Shown here: positions 1 through 8,706 of the stretch, piece by piece
Numbering within the stretch: position 1 is the stretch's first letter
Layout of the letters: each line of letters opens with the position of its first letter
Source: Planctomycetota bacterium
Lineage (GTDB): Bacteria > Planctomycetota > Phycisphaerae > Phycisphaerales > SM1A02
Reading direction: 5' to 3'
Assembly (NCBI GenBank): GCA_027295435.1
Contig: JAPUKX010000066.1
Span: 1-9,951 of the forward strand
DNA: 9,951 bases
Translations under genes and position numbers: made by a program
Notes under the pieces: model-generated
Seen by the model: the letters and a program-made list of their open reading frames with translations, nothing else
Databases searched by the model: none
Told to the model about the DNA's origin: nothing

Positions 1-117
<117 letters not shown>

Positions 118-122
118 TCGAG

Positions 123-130
123 CTCTCTCT
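123..130 (-). promoter_or_regulatory. Purine-rich ribosome binding site of the pilT-like gene
   Basis: On the minus strand, AGAGAGAG lies five bases before the ATG at 117. It is one of the clearer ribosome-binding-like sequences in the window and fixes the start of the PilT fragment at residue MKLQD. It contains GAG but not the full AGGAGG core. Confidence 0.45.
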
Positions 131-317
131 GGGTTGATCCGGCAGCCTTCAATGCAGGCGGTCAATGGCATATCGACACGCCGATAGCGGTGCATAACTG
201 CTCAAGGGCCAGGGAGTTGCCCCAGGTTGGCGGTTGTACGGCCGACTCAGCTTGTGAGGGTCACGCAGCGTGGGAAAGGCACGTCGGTGGGGCCGGGGCC
301 ACACACCTCCAACTCGA

Positions 318-812
318 TCAGGGCCCTGCGCGCAGGCGAACCTGACCGCGATAGGCGAAGCTGATCTTCGGCCGCCGCACGCCGGTTTCGAACAGCAGGC
401 GGGCGAGGTCGCCTGGTGTGCTATAAAGCACAGTTCCGGTAAGTGCGTATGTCACCTGCCCGGCGCGCTCTGCAGGAGTCCATCCGAGCCGGGCGAAAGG
501 GACAACGGCGGGAATGGTCAGTTGTCGGGTCCCGGCAGCGCTCAGTGTGGCCTCGGCTGCGCGTCTGCCTTGGTAAACCGGTCTGCCGTCGATCGCAAGG
601 CTGTAGGTGAATTCATAGAGGTCCAGTGCTTCATTGCGTGGGTTCTTCAGTTCAAGCACGAATGCCAGGCTCAGAGCCTCGTCACTCGATTCAGTCACCG
701 CGACTTGGGCCAGGGAGATCGTCGGCGAGCGGTGTCCCGCGCAGCCGAGAAGCGACCAGACCATCAAACCCGCCACAGCCGTGCGAATGATGCCTTGTGG
801 CGGACAACACAT
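318..812 (-). CDS. LEA14/WHy-domain-like lipoprotein
   Basis: This predicted 164-residue protein begins with a lipoprotein signal: a short n-region with one Arg, a hydrophobic stretch, and a lipobox-like LLGC ending at Cys24. The mature part resembles the LEA-2/WHy (water stress and hypersensitive response) beta-sandwich fold. It has a strand ending in a K-N-P motif (ELKNPRNEAL), then DLYEFTYSLAIDGRPVYQG, matching the family pattern of NPN, a hydrophobic strand and 'lnG..v..G'. Bacterial members are often outer-membrane or periplasmic lipoproteins of unknown role, so no specific function is assigned. I chose the ATG at 812 because it puts the signal peptide at the N-terminus. A GTG at 839 in the same frame abuts the TGA of the upstream disrupted gene, but would add nine polar residues before the signal. 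Neither start has a convincing Shine-Dalgarno site. Confidence 0.68.
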   Translation of the reverse strand: MCCPPQGIIRTAVAGLMVWSLLGCAGHRSPTISLAQVAVTESSDEALSLAFVLELKNPRNEALDLYEFTYSLAIDGRPVYQGRRAAEATLSAAGTRQLTIPAVVPFARLGWTPAERAGQVTYALTGTVLYSTPGDLARLLFETGVRRPKISFAYRGQVRLRAGP

Positions 813-839
813 GCGTCCACTGTATCGTGAGTCGGTCAC

Positions 840-1264
840 TCAGTCGAGAGTGAGCCAATCGTCGCCGTGTCTGTTGTTCCGGGCGACCGCGGTATTGTCG
901 AGGCTCTCGAACTGGCGAGCGTAGTCGTGCCACTGGAGCGACATCAGGGTAAGGAGCGCCATGGCATACCAGGCAGCCATCTCACCCGCAGCGTGACGGC
1001 GAAGGCGATACCGCAAGCCGAGCCGACGCATATTCCGGCCGTCAGCATCTTCTACGCGGCCAGAGCCGACACAGACTGGGTGAGTCTGATGAAGTATCCG
1101 GCGATCGGGTTCGCCTCCATCATTCCAGTCGATCGCAGGAAAATAAGCGTGGTGGCCACGTTGCCCAGGCTCAGAAGGATGATCCCCACAATCAAGACCA
1201 CGACGCGCCTTGGCCGATCACGCCGTTGACGCTCCTGTTTCGACATGCCGTCCGGATCGCTCAT
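840..1264 (-). pseudogene. Disrupted small membrane-protein gene (DUF5658-like)
   Basis: The first frame starts at the ATG at 1264, ten bases after AGGAG, and encodes 70 residues: a basic N-terminus, a membrane helix (about residues 21-43), then MMEANPIAGYF. A helix followed by an 'E-x-NP' motif is typical of DUF5658-like membrane proteins. The frame ends at TAG (1054-1052). Just past that stop, the same frame encodes a second helix-like stretch (KMLTAGICVGSACGIAFAV). The expected basic loop and last helix (RYRLRRH, then AWYAMALLTLMSL) lie in another frame that ends at the TGA at 842-840. The simplest reading is one gene of about 140 codons broken by an amber codon (possibly TGG to TAG) and a one-base deletion between roughly 1010 and 970. 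Alternatives are a true 70-residue one-helix protein or sequencing errors. The family name is from memory of the pattern, not a search. Confidence 0.5.
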
Positions 1265-1274
1265 GACACCAAGG

Positions 1275-1279
1275 CTCCT
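1275..1279 (-). promoter_or_regulatory. Shine-Dalgarno AGGAG of the disrupted membrane-protein gene
   Basis: AGGAG on the minus strand lies about ten bases before the ATG at 1264. It favours that start over the Met seven codons further in, and shows the gene once had a normal translation signal. Confidence 0.4.
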
Positions 1280-1377
1280 ACTCTTCTGCTTGCCTCCGCA
1301 CCGATGACTGGATGCGCCTTCGTCGGTTGTCAGGACGGTTCGGCTGAGTCGCAGCCCCCTACCATGCGGCGGAGAAC

Positions 1378-1389
1378 ATCACGCGTGAT
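1378..1389. promoter_or_regulatory. 12-bp perfect palindrome in the divergent intergenic region (possible operator)
   Basis: ATCACGCGTGAT is a perfect dyad in the 144-base gap between the leftward membrane-protein gene and the rightward propeller gene, ending 19 bases before the propeller start at 1409. Position and symmetry fit a binding site for a dimeric regulator of either gene. No regulator is known, and the site could be chance in GC-rich DNA. Confidence 0.25.
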
Positions 1390-1408
1390 TCATGCCTGTG
1401 ACCACAAC

Positions 1409-4400
1409 ATGACGAGGGGCGCAGTCCGCCGGGGGTCGAGCAGCGGAGCCTTGCGGCGCCTGGTCGTCAGCTTGGCGGTCTTGTGCCCGCTGATCGGGGC
1501 GGCCGCGCAGCAGGAGAACCCAGTCTATGTGGATGCTTCGCCCCGAGCGTGGGAGCTGTTTCGCGTTGCCCGGGACCAGGCCAGGGACAACGTCTCTGAA
1601 GCCGTTCGGATCTACCAAGAGCTGCTTGACGATTATGCGATGAAGCTGCTGCCGGTCAACGAGACCTCAGCGGATCATTTCGTTGCCGTCAGGGCTCGAG
1701 TGCTCGCGGAGGTACTGGGCGATGATCGGCTGCTCAATCGGTATCGGCTGACTGAAACGGCCCAGGCCCGGCGCCTGCTGGAGGCAGGGCGGTTACGCCG
1801 CCTGGCGATCACGCGCTCGACCACAGAACCGGGGCTGGAGGCACTTCTTCGACTTGCCCAGGACGATCTGGAATCGGCCCGGTTCCACTCGGCCATGACC
1901 TGGCTGTGGCAGGCGGTGGAGCATCCCGATCTACGCCCACAGCGGGCTGCACATTGTTGGTTCATGCTCGGCCTGGCAGCACACTACGTCTCAGATGCAT
2001 CCAGTTTGGAGCGTGCGGCCCGCTCGCTGACGGATCTCGGAACCGACGGGCAGGTGCTGAAGAGTCGGCTCGATGTCCTCATCATCACCACCCCCGATGG
2101 AATCGGGGCGACGCCGGGTCAGCAGGGAATCTCGCCGCTGGATCGAGCCCGATCGGCCGACCTTGACCAACTGGTTGGGCAGCCGATCTGGTCGATTCGC
2201 CTCCCAGACATGCCGCTGGGTCGCCGTCTGATCGACCCCATCAGTGGTGAGCCACCGGCGAGCCGGCTGGTCGAACAGCTCCAGCGGTCGGGCGCGATGT
2301 TGACCGCCGCCGCGACGGTCTCCGATTCGGCGGCGTATGTCAACGAAGGCCGAACCATCCGTGCCGTGGACCGATTCACCGGTCGGCCGCTTTGGCCGCC
2401 GCATGTCGATCGGCCGATGATGCCGGCCATCGACCAGCTCAGCCGGCAGATCGCCGATCTCAATATCGTCGCCCTGAGCGATGGGGCGCTGGTCACGCTC
2501 ACCGGCCATGCCTACGCCGATGCGGCGACCGGCGACCGCAAGGTAGTTTGCTTGGATGCCCAAGACGGTGCTTTACGGTGGGCCGTTCGGATTGATCATC
2601 TGGCGGGAGGCGGCGAGCTTGACGGCCTGTTCCCCCACGGGGCGCCCGTCATCACCGAGGGAGGCGTGTATGTGCTGGCTCGAAAGATCAGCCGGCAGTT
2701 GTTGACCAGTTGCTACGTGATCGCGCTGGACCTTGAGGATGGTCGGCTTCGATGGGTTCGACATGTGGCCACCAGCGGGGGGATTCGCACTCACCGCGTT
2801 CGGCCATTCTCGACGCCCGTGTTTCACCGGGGTGATCTGGTCGTCGCCACCGCGATCGGCGCCGTGGCGCGGATCAATGCCGCAACCGGCCAAACCCGAT
2901 GGCTGCGGCGCTACCACCCGCCGTTGAGCGCCTCTTGGTCAGATCGCCGGCCGTGGGAGATGGTCGGGCCCGTGGTTACGCCTCGCGGGGTGCTCGCCCT
3001 TCGGCCGGACCACCGGCGTGTGGTGTTACTGGATTGGGACACCGGAGAGGAGATCGAAAGCGTCGGCACCGGACCCGAGGCATGGGACTCGCCACGCTAT
3101 TTCCTTGCAGACGAGCAGTCGGTATATGCGGTCGGAAGCGCGATACGCGCCTTCTCACTCGATAGCCTGGACCGTCCGATGTGGCGGTTTCCTGAGGCTC
3201 CGCAACCGGCCGACCACCCGTCTGGATTCCGCGCGGACGGCGCTGAGATTCGTGGCCGCGTTCAGTTGGTTGACGGGGCGCTGATTGTGCCGACGCATGA
3301 TGGCCTGGTGGTGGTTGACGTCGAGACCGGCCGGGTCCTGCATCGCGTGGAGGTGGAGCTGGGCGGTAATCCGCTCGTGGCCGGGTCACAGTTGATTCTG
3401 GCCGGAAACGACCGCTTGCAGTCCTACATGCCGTTGAGGCGAGCCGAGCAGATGCTGCGCCAGCAGCTCGCTGCAGCGCCGAGCGATCCCGCCCCGGCCA
3501 TCGCTCTGGTTCGTCTGGGCATGCGGGTGCGCGATCTGGATCTGGCGCTGGAGGCGGCTGATCTGGTGCTCCGAACCGTCAACAACGCGCCAACTGATCG
3601 CGATCTGAGTCGCGCCCGGCGTGAGCTGCTCGACATACTCCTGGAGCTCGATCAGAAAGGAATCGCTCGGACGATCGAGCAGGGCGAAGACCTTCATGCC
3701 ATGATCGGTTTTGTTGCCTTTGAATCGGATCAGCGGGTGGAGCACTTGCTGGCCTACGGCCAGTGGTTGTCATCCCATGCCTTGGGCAAAGCCGTGGAGG
3801 CCTATCAGGCGATTCTGTCAACGCCGACATTGGCCGCCGCCGACCGCACGTGGGAAGGGGTGGTACGGCCGGCGGCAGCCTGGGCCGCGCAGCGGATTCG
3901 CTCGCTCATTGAGGCTCACGGGCAGGAGGTCTATCAACCTCAGGCCGAGCTCGCGCGTCTCCGGTTGCAGATGCTTCGGCGCGATCCCCGCGCTACGCCT
4001 GAGCAGTTCATCGCGCTCGCCCATGAGTTTCCATTTTCGGATTCGGCAATTGAGGCGGGGGTTCGTGCCGGGGCCGGTGGTGACGACCGCACCGCTGCGG
4101 GTGCTCTAACCGCGGTCTATCGTCTGGCACCTGGGCAGCAACGGGCAAGCCGGCTGCTCGGATTGCTCGTATCAAACAGTGAACAGGCGGGATGGCTGGG
4201 TCACGCTCGGGCAGTGTTGCAGCACGTGGTGGATACCTACGGGGATACGTCGCTGATGAGCACCGTTGGCCGGCGTGACGCGGTAACGTGGCTGGCGTCA
4301 CTGAAGTCGGCGACCACGGCACACCGGAGACCGTGGATCGGCGAAGCTGCGGGTTTTGCTGACCACCTTTCCGAAGCACTGGTGCCGTACTACTGGCCGG

Positions 4401-5674
4401 TGACCGCGGCACCGCCTCCCGATCGCGCGTTGCTCTATGACTCGCCCACACTGCGTCTGATCACCGGCCCGAGGCGAGATCCGTTGTGGTCCACCGACCT
4501 GCAGGATCACGATACGCCCTACATCCTTCGGTTCGATTCGCGCGGTTTGCTTCTCTGGGTGATCTCGGATGTGGGCGACACGCGTGCGGTGCTCATCGAC
4601 CCAGCCGACGGGACGCAACGATGGACCCCGCCGAGCTTGACGGATCATCTGGGTGACCCCGACCCAGATCGCCCCGGTGCCCGCGGCGGTGGTCAACGGA
4701 TGCCCAACGGTCAGCCGTTGGATCCTTCGGAAGTACTCCCGTTGGTCAGTTCCAACGCACTGGTCCTCGTGCGGCGATCGGGTGAGGTGATTGCCTTCGA
4801 TCCCGGCGACGGCACAACTCCCCGCTGGCCGCGGGCGCTGAAGCGCGAGCTCGACGAGGTCCACGAGGCACACCTGCGCGAATTCGCGATCGTGCTGGCC
4901 GGCGTGCAAGGCTCCGAGGAATCAGGCGATCGAGTACCGAGAATCCTGGTGGTCGATCCCAATTCGGGTGAGACGATCTACGAAATCACACCGCTTGGCG
5001 GCTTGGGGGTGAAGTGGATGATCATCGGGCCGCTTGGTTCGATGGTGTACGGCACTGCAGCCGGCATCGAGATGGTGGATCTGCTGTCGGGTGAGACACT
5101 GTGGGCGAACGTGTCCCGGGCGGCGAAAGGGGCGCACCGCGCCTGGCCGGCGGGCGGATATGTAGTCGTCCAGAGCCCATCGGCTCAACATTCCGATGGC
5201 ATGAACCCGTTGCGATCAATCCGATTGCAAGACGGCGCCATGTCACCGCCGTTTGATACTCCTTTTCAAGGTGTGGGCGATCGCCTTGACTTGAGGGACC
5301 TCCTCATTGACGACGGCCGGATCTTCGCTCGATACGGGCATCGGATCGTTCGCTTCGACCACCAGGGAAGAATATTGGGTGCCGAGATGGTCGGCGCCCC
5401 GCGCGATTACAAGTGGTTGTTGCCGACTGGCGATCGGCTGGTGGTGATCAGCCGATACAAGAGCGAGCAGGTGACGATCCCCGGCCAATCGGGCCGGCAG
5501 ACGCAGCACACCTATCGGCTCTACGCGTTGTCGGAGAACTGCAAACTCATGGGCGAGGTGTTCCAACTTCCGTCACTTCCCCAACGGCTCCAGCAAGCGG
5601 TGGTGATCGACGGCTGGGTTTTCCTGTCCACGGCCTCCTCGACGGTGGCCGTTGCCGTACCACACAACCCGTGA
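1409..5674 (+). CDS. Exported PQQ-like beta-propeller protein with helical repeats, two propellers
   Basis: This predicted 1421-residue protein has a Sec-type signal: an Arg-rich n-region, a hydrophobic core (LVVSLAVLCPLIGAAA) and likely cleavage after Ala33 before QQ. Residues about 40-220 are helical and TPR-like (RVARDQARDN, EAVRIYQELL, AMTWLWQAVE). Residues about 250-675 form a beta-propeller of PQQ/BamB-like blades, seen as repeated 'D/TG..-R/L-W' motifs (TGRPLW, DGALRWAV, DGRLRWVR, TGQTRWLR). Residues about 680-980 are again helical (AEQMLRQQLAAAPSDPAPAI). Residues about 1000-1421 form a second propeller (GTQRWTPP, TTPRWPR, SGETLWAN). No PQQ-dehydrogenase active site was recognised, so a scaffold, binding or assembly role in the periplasm or cell envelope is more likely than an enzyme; this is inference. 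I chose the ATG at 1409 because it places the signal peptide at the N-terminus; the frame is open to 1226, with an in-frame ATG at 1364. None has a clear Shine-Dalgarno site. Confidence 0.82.
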   Translation: MTRGAVRRGSSSGALRRLVVSLAVLCPLIGAAAQQENPVYVDASPRAWELFRVARDQARDNVSEAVRIYQELLDDYAMKLLPVNETSADHFVAVRARVLAEVLGDDRLLNRYRLTETAQARRLLEAGRLRRLAITRSTTEPGLEALLRLAQDDLESARFHSAMTWLWQAVEHPDLRPQRAAHCWFMLGLAAHYVSDASSLERAARSLTDLGTDGQVLKSRLDVLIITTPDGIGATPGQQGISPLDRARSADLDQLVGQPIWSIRLPDMPLGRRLIDPISGEPPASRLVEQLQRSGAMLTAAATVSDSAAYVNEGRTIRAVDRFTGRPLWPPHVDRPMMPAIDQLSRQIADLNIVALSDGALVTLTGHAYADAATGDRKVVCLDAQDGALRWAVRIDHLAGGGELDGLFPHGAPVITEGGVYVLARKISRQLLTSCYVIALDLEDGRLRWVRHVATSGGIRTHRVRPFSTPVFHRGDLVVATAIGAVARINAATGQTRWLRRYHPPLSASWSDRRPWEMVGPVVTPRGVLALRPDHRRVVLLDWDTGEEIESVGTGPEAWDSPRYFLADEQSVYAVGSAIRAFSLDSLDRPMWRFPEAPQPADHPSGFRADGAEIRGRVQLVDGALIVPTHDGLVVVDVETGRVLHRVEVELGGNPLVAGSQLILAGNDRLQSYMPLRRAEQMLRQQLAAAPSDPAPAIALVRLGMRVRDLDLALEAADLVLRTVNNAPTDRDLSRARRELLDILLELDQKGIARTIEQGEDLHAMIGFVAFESDQRVEHLLAYGQWLSSHALGKAVEAYQAILSTPTLAAADRTWEGVVRPAAAWAAQRIRSLIEAHGQEVYQPQAELARLRLQMLRRDPRATPEQFIALAHEFPFSDSAIEAGVRAGAGGDDRTAAGALTAVYRLAPGQQRASRLLGLLVSNSEQAGWLGHARAVLQHVVDTYGDTSLMSTVGRRDAVTWLASLKSATTAHRRPWIGEAAGFADHLSEALVPYYWPVTAAPPPDRALLYDSPTLRLITGPRRDPLWSTDLQDHDTPYILRFDSRGLLLWVISDVGDTRAVLIDPADGTQRWTPPSLTDHLGDPDPDRPGARGGGQRMPNGQPLDPSEVLPLVSSNALVLVRRSGEVIAFDPGDGTTPRWPRALKRELDEVHEAHLREFAIVLAGVQGSEESGDRVPRILVVDPNSGETIYEITPLGGLGVKWMIIGPLGSMVYGTAAGIEMVDLLSGETLWANVSRAAKGAHRAWPAGGYVVVQSPSAQHSDGMNPLRSIRLQDGAMSPPFDTPFQGVGDRLDLRDLLIDDGRIFARYGHRIVRFDHQGRILGAEMVGAPRDYKWLLPTGDRLVVISRYKSEQVTIPGQSGRQTQHTYRLYALSENCKLMGEVFQLPSLPQRLQQAVVIDGWVFLSTASSTVAVAVPHNP

Positions 5675-5790
5675 CTTGAGGGCGCCAAACCTCATCGATG
5701 CTTCGCCGGAGCCTGGAGGTTACCCGGCCGGGACCTTCCGATAGCACGGCTGGGCGGGCGTCGGCCTGCCGGCCGGCCTGCGGAGCGCGC

Positions 5791-5817
5791 GGGCTGTGGG
5801 CCGGGGCCGGGCGAGGG
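5791..5817 (+). other. Putative G-quadruplex motif
   Basis: Five G-runs of at least three (5791-5793, 5798-5800, 5803-5806, 5809-5811, 5815-5817) are separated by loops of 4, 2, 2 and 3 bases. This meets the usual G3+N1-7 quadruplex rule. It lies in the non-coding gap between the propeller gene and the acidic-tail gene, 21 bases before a candidate -35 box. Folding is not shown by sequence alone. Confidence 0.5.
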
Positions 5818-5832
5818 AAATAGGCCGGCCCC
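5803..5832. repeat. Perfect 8-bp GC inverted repeat (possible hairpin)
   Basis: GGGGCCGG (5803-5810) pairs perfectly with CCGGCCCC (5825-5832) across a 14-base loop. It shares G-runs with the quadruplex motif, so the two structures would compete. It lies 129 bases past the propeller stop with no T-run after it, so it is not a standard intrinsic terminator. Confidence 0.4.
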
Positions 5833-5838
5833 ATGGGG

Positions 5839-5866
5839 TTGACTTCTCTGGCGGAGTCGATCCAAT
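5839..5866 (+). promoter_or_regulatory. Candidate sigma70-type promoter for the acidic-tail gene
   Basis: TTGACT (5839-5844, five of six matches to TTGACA) is followed after 16 bases by TCCAAT (5861-5866, four of six matches to TATAAT). Transcription would start near 5873, giving a leader of about 45 bases to the ATG at 5917. This agrees with that start rather than the upstream ATG at 5833, which precedes the -35 box. The -10 box is weak. Confidence 0.3.
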
Positions 5867-5904
5867 ACGGCGCGCTACCAGGCACAGGCACCTTATCGAA
5901 TCGC

Positions 5905-5908
5905 GGAG
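5905..5908 (+). promoter_or_regulatory. Shine-Dalgarno GGAG deciding the acidic-tail gene start
   Basis: GGAG lies eight bases before the ATG at 5917, at normal spacing. The alternative in-frame ATG at 5833 has no such site, so this picks the shorter 110-residue product. Confidence 0.5.
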
Positions 5909-5916
5909 TTCAGTTG

Positions 5917-6249
5917 ATGTCAGAAGTCACCGGGGTTTCGTCCTCCTCTGGAATGATTCCTCTCCAAGGCGGCGGCCTGGTCGAGGCGGTCGATGAAGCC
6001 CCCAACTTGATCTTGGACGAGAGTATTTCGCTGAAGCCCAATTGCAGCGCCTTGTCGGTCCCTTCGCTGGCTGAAAAAGCTGGGGAGCACGATGACAACC
6101 TCGACGACGATGAAGATCTTGAGCTGGATGAGGAAGATGACGACTTTGACGAGGACGACCTTCTCGACGACGACGACGATGAAGAGGACGACAACGAAGA
6201 CGAGGAACTTCTCGAAGACGAGGAGTTGGAAGATGACGAGCCGGAGTAA
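5917..6249 (+). CDS. Hypothetical protein with highly acidic C-terminal tail
   Basis: This predicted 110-residue protein is not a family I recognise. Residues 1-57 are mixed, with Gly, Ser and hydrophobic residues and one Cys (Cys43). Residues 59-110 hold 40 Asp or Glu in 52 positions, broken by single or paired Leu/Phe at 62, 68/70, 77, 82-83, 98-99 and 104, so hydrophobics recur about every six to eight residues outside the most acidic run. No signal peptide or membrane helix is seen, so it is probably cytoplasmic. Acidic tails of this kind occur in RNA polymerase delta subunits and in some chaperone-like or DNA-mimic proteins, but nothing here points to one. The start at 5917 is chosen on GGAG eight bases upstream and a promoter-like sequence at 5839-5866; the frame is open back to an ATG at 5833. 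The gene stands alone on the plus strand and converges on lpxA. It could be a low-complexity artefact, but the start signals and clean open frame argue for a real gene. Confidence 0.6.
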   Translation: MSEVTGVSSSSGMIPLQGGGLVEAVDEAPNLILDESISLKPNCSALSVPSLAEKAGEHDDNLDDDEDLELDEEDDDFDEDDLLDDDDDEEDDNEDEELLEDEELEDDEPE

Positions 6250-6268
6250 GTGCTTGCTGCGATCAGCG

Positions 6269-6301
6269 CGGCTGCCGGAAACAGAAGTCACCGGCTGCCG
6301 G
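6269..6301. repeat. Short direct repeat of CGGCTGCCGG
   Basis: CGGCTGCCGG occurs at 6269-6278 and 6292-6301, 23 bases apart start to start, in the 166-base gap between the convergent acidic-tail gene and lpxA. The second copy sits in CCGGCTGCCGG, a short dyad. No gene or terminator could be assigned to this gap. Confidence 0.35.
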
Positions 6302-6415
6302 GCGGCGGGGCAGCGCTCAGCAGCGCAGGAGATCTGGCGAGCGATCGGAAGTGAGCGTTGTTGCGATAGCGACCTGCCCGCAAAGCCGCGGTGTGATCCT
6401 GGCGTCTGGGTTGTG

Positions 6416-7243
6416 TCAGACCTTGGCCGACCGCTTGTGGTTGCCCCGCGTGAGTTCTAAAGCACGGCCATGGACCCCGTCTCCCATCGCGGCCAAAGCG
6501 TCACACAGCCTGGTTACGGCCCGAACGTGCGGGTACAGTTGCCGAAGCTCGGTAAGCTTCTCGGCCATGGCAACATCGTTGTCGCGGTAGAGTCGCTTGT
6601 AGGCGTCTTTGACGGCTTCGATGTGCTCGGGACAGTAGCCTCGTCGGGTCATGGCAATGGAGTTGACCGCCCGCACTTCAGCGGGGTTGCCTTCGACAAT
6701 CATGTACGGCGGGACATCTTTGGCAATGCGGGCCAGCCCGCCGACGAAGGCACAGGTGCCGACGGTCGCAAAGTGATGCACCCCCGCGCCGCCGCCGATA
6801 CTTACGCCGTCCTCGATCCGAACGTGGCCGGCAAGCATTACCTGATTGGCGATTGTTACGTGATCCGCGACCTGACAGTCATGGGCGATATGCGATGCGA
6901 CCATGATGAGATTGTCATTGCCAATCCGCGTCACACTGTCGCCGTCGCTGGTGCCTCGGTGGATGGTGACATGCTCACGGATAAGATTGCGGTCGCCAAT
7001 GACACAGTGGACCGGCTCGCCTCGAAATTTCCGATCCTGGGGGTCCGCGCCCAGCACGGCAAACGGATAGATCTGGTTGTCCTCGCCGAGCGTTGTGAGT
7101 GATTGGATGATGACGTGATTGTGTAGCACTGTTCCTCGGCCGATCGTCACCTTCGCCTCAATGACGCAGTATGGACCGATCCGCACCGAGTCAGCGATTC
7201 GGGCAGATGGGTGAACGATCGCGGTGGAGTGGATTGTTGGCAT
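6416..7243 (-). CDS. lpxA: UDP-N-acetylglucosamine acyltransferase (LpxA)
   Basis: LpxA catalyses the first step of lipid A synthesis in the cytoplasm, transferring a 3-hydroxyacyl chain from acyl-ACP to the 3-OH of UDP-GlcNAc. The 275-residue product has a left-handed beta-helix of hexapeptide repeats (about residues 1-185, e.g. IGPYCV, IGRGTV) and a C-terminal helical domain. Family landmarks are present: PQDRKF near 68, IGDRNLIREHVTIHRGT (82-98), IAHDC with the catalytic base His121 (His125 in E. coli), His140, His156, and EGNPAEVR followed by MTRRGY near the end. Gly169 aligns with E. coli Gly173, the acyl-chain ruler residue, which suggests a long hydroxyacyl donor; that is inference. 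The ATG at 7243 lies 45 bases after the lpxC/fabZ stop with only a weak ribosome-binding sequence. The protein is slightly longer than E. coli LpxA (262), with a basic C-terminal tail. It is the last gene of the cluster in the window. Confidence 0.95.
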   Translation of the reverse strand: MPTIHSTAIVHPSARIADSVRIGPYCVIEAKVTIGRGTVLHNHVIIQSLTTLGEDNQIYPFAVLGADPQDRKFRGEPVHCVIGDRNLIREHVTIHRGTSDGDSVTRIGNDNLIMVASHIAHDCQVADHVTIANQVMLAGHVRIEDGVSIGGGAGVHHFATVGTCAFVGGLARIAKDVPPYMIVEGNPAEVRAVNSIAMTRRGYCPEHIEAVKDAYKRLYRDNDVAMAEKLTELRQLYPHVRAVTRLCDALAAMGDGVHGRALELTRGNHKRSAKV

Positions 7244-7288
7244 CAGTTCTGCTCGCGGTCGGTACCGGGCCTGTGGGTACCGTCCCGG

Positions 7289-8653
<1,365 letters not shown>

Positions 8654-8706
8654 GGTCTGATGTGGTTGTCAAGACATTCTACGATCCGGCATCGCAGCGG
8701 GCGAAC

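Noticed and set aside
240..345. Possible frameshifted C-terminal extension of the lipoprotein (next frame open for about 26 codons past its stop)
   Set aside because: LEA14-like proteins commonly end near the present stop, and the extra residues show no family pattern.
1052..1054. TAG read as pyrrolysine or other recoding
   Set aside because: A downstream frameshift is also needed to complete the fold, so simple decay or error is a better explanation.
1991..2563. Minus-strand open frame of 190 codons inside the propeller gene
   Set aside because: It lies wholly inside a well-supported plus-strand gene and is Arg/Gly/Pro-rich with no domain seen.
5910..6194. Minus-strand frame rich in Ser
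   Set aside because: It is the reverse complement of the Asp/Glu codons of the acidic-tail gene and has no start signals of its own.
6313..6326. GCGCT-CAGC-AGCGC hairpin as a terminator between convergent genes
   Set aside because: The stem is only five base pairs and there is no T-run on either side.
6470..7102. Long plus-strand open frame of 210 codons
   Set aside because: It is antisense to lpxA, whose motifs and catalytic residues are all present; the open frame is a by-product of GC-rich codon use.
8667..8672. TTGACA on the minus strand just before lpxC/fabZ as a -35 box
   Set aside because: No -10-like hexamer lies at usual spacing, and it would fall inside the coding sequence; the gene is better explained as part of the lpxD operon.
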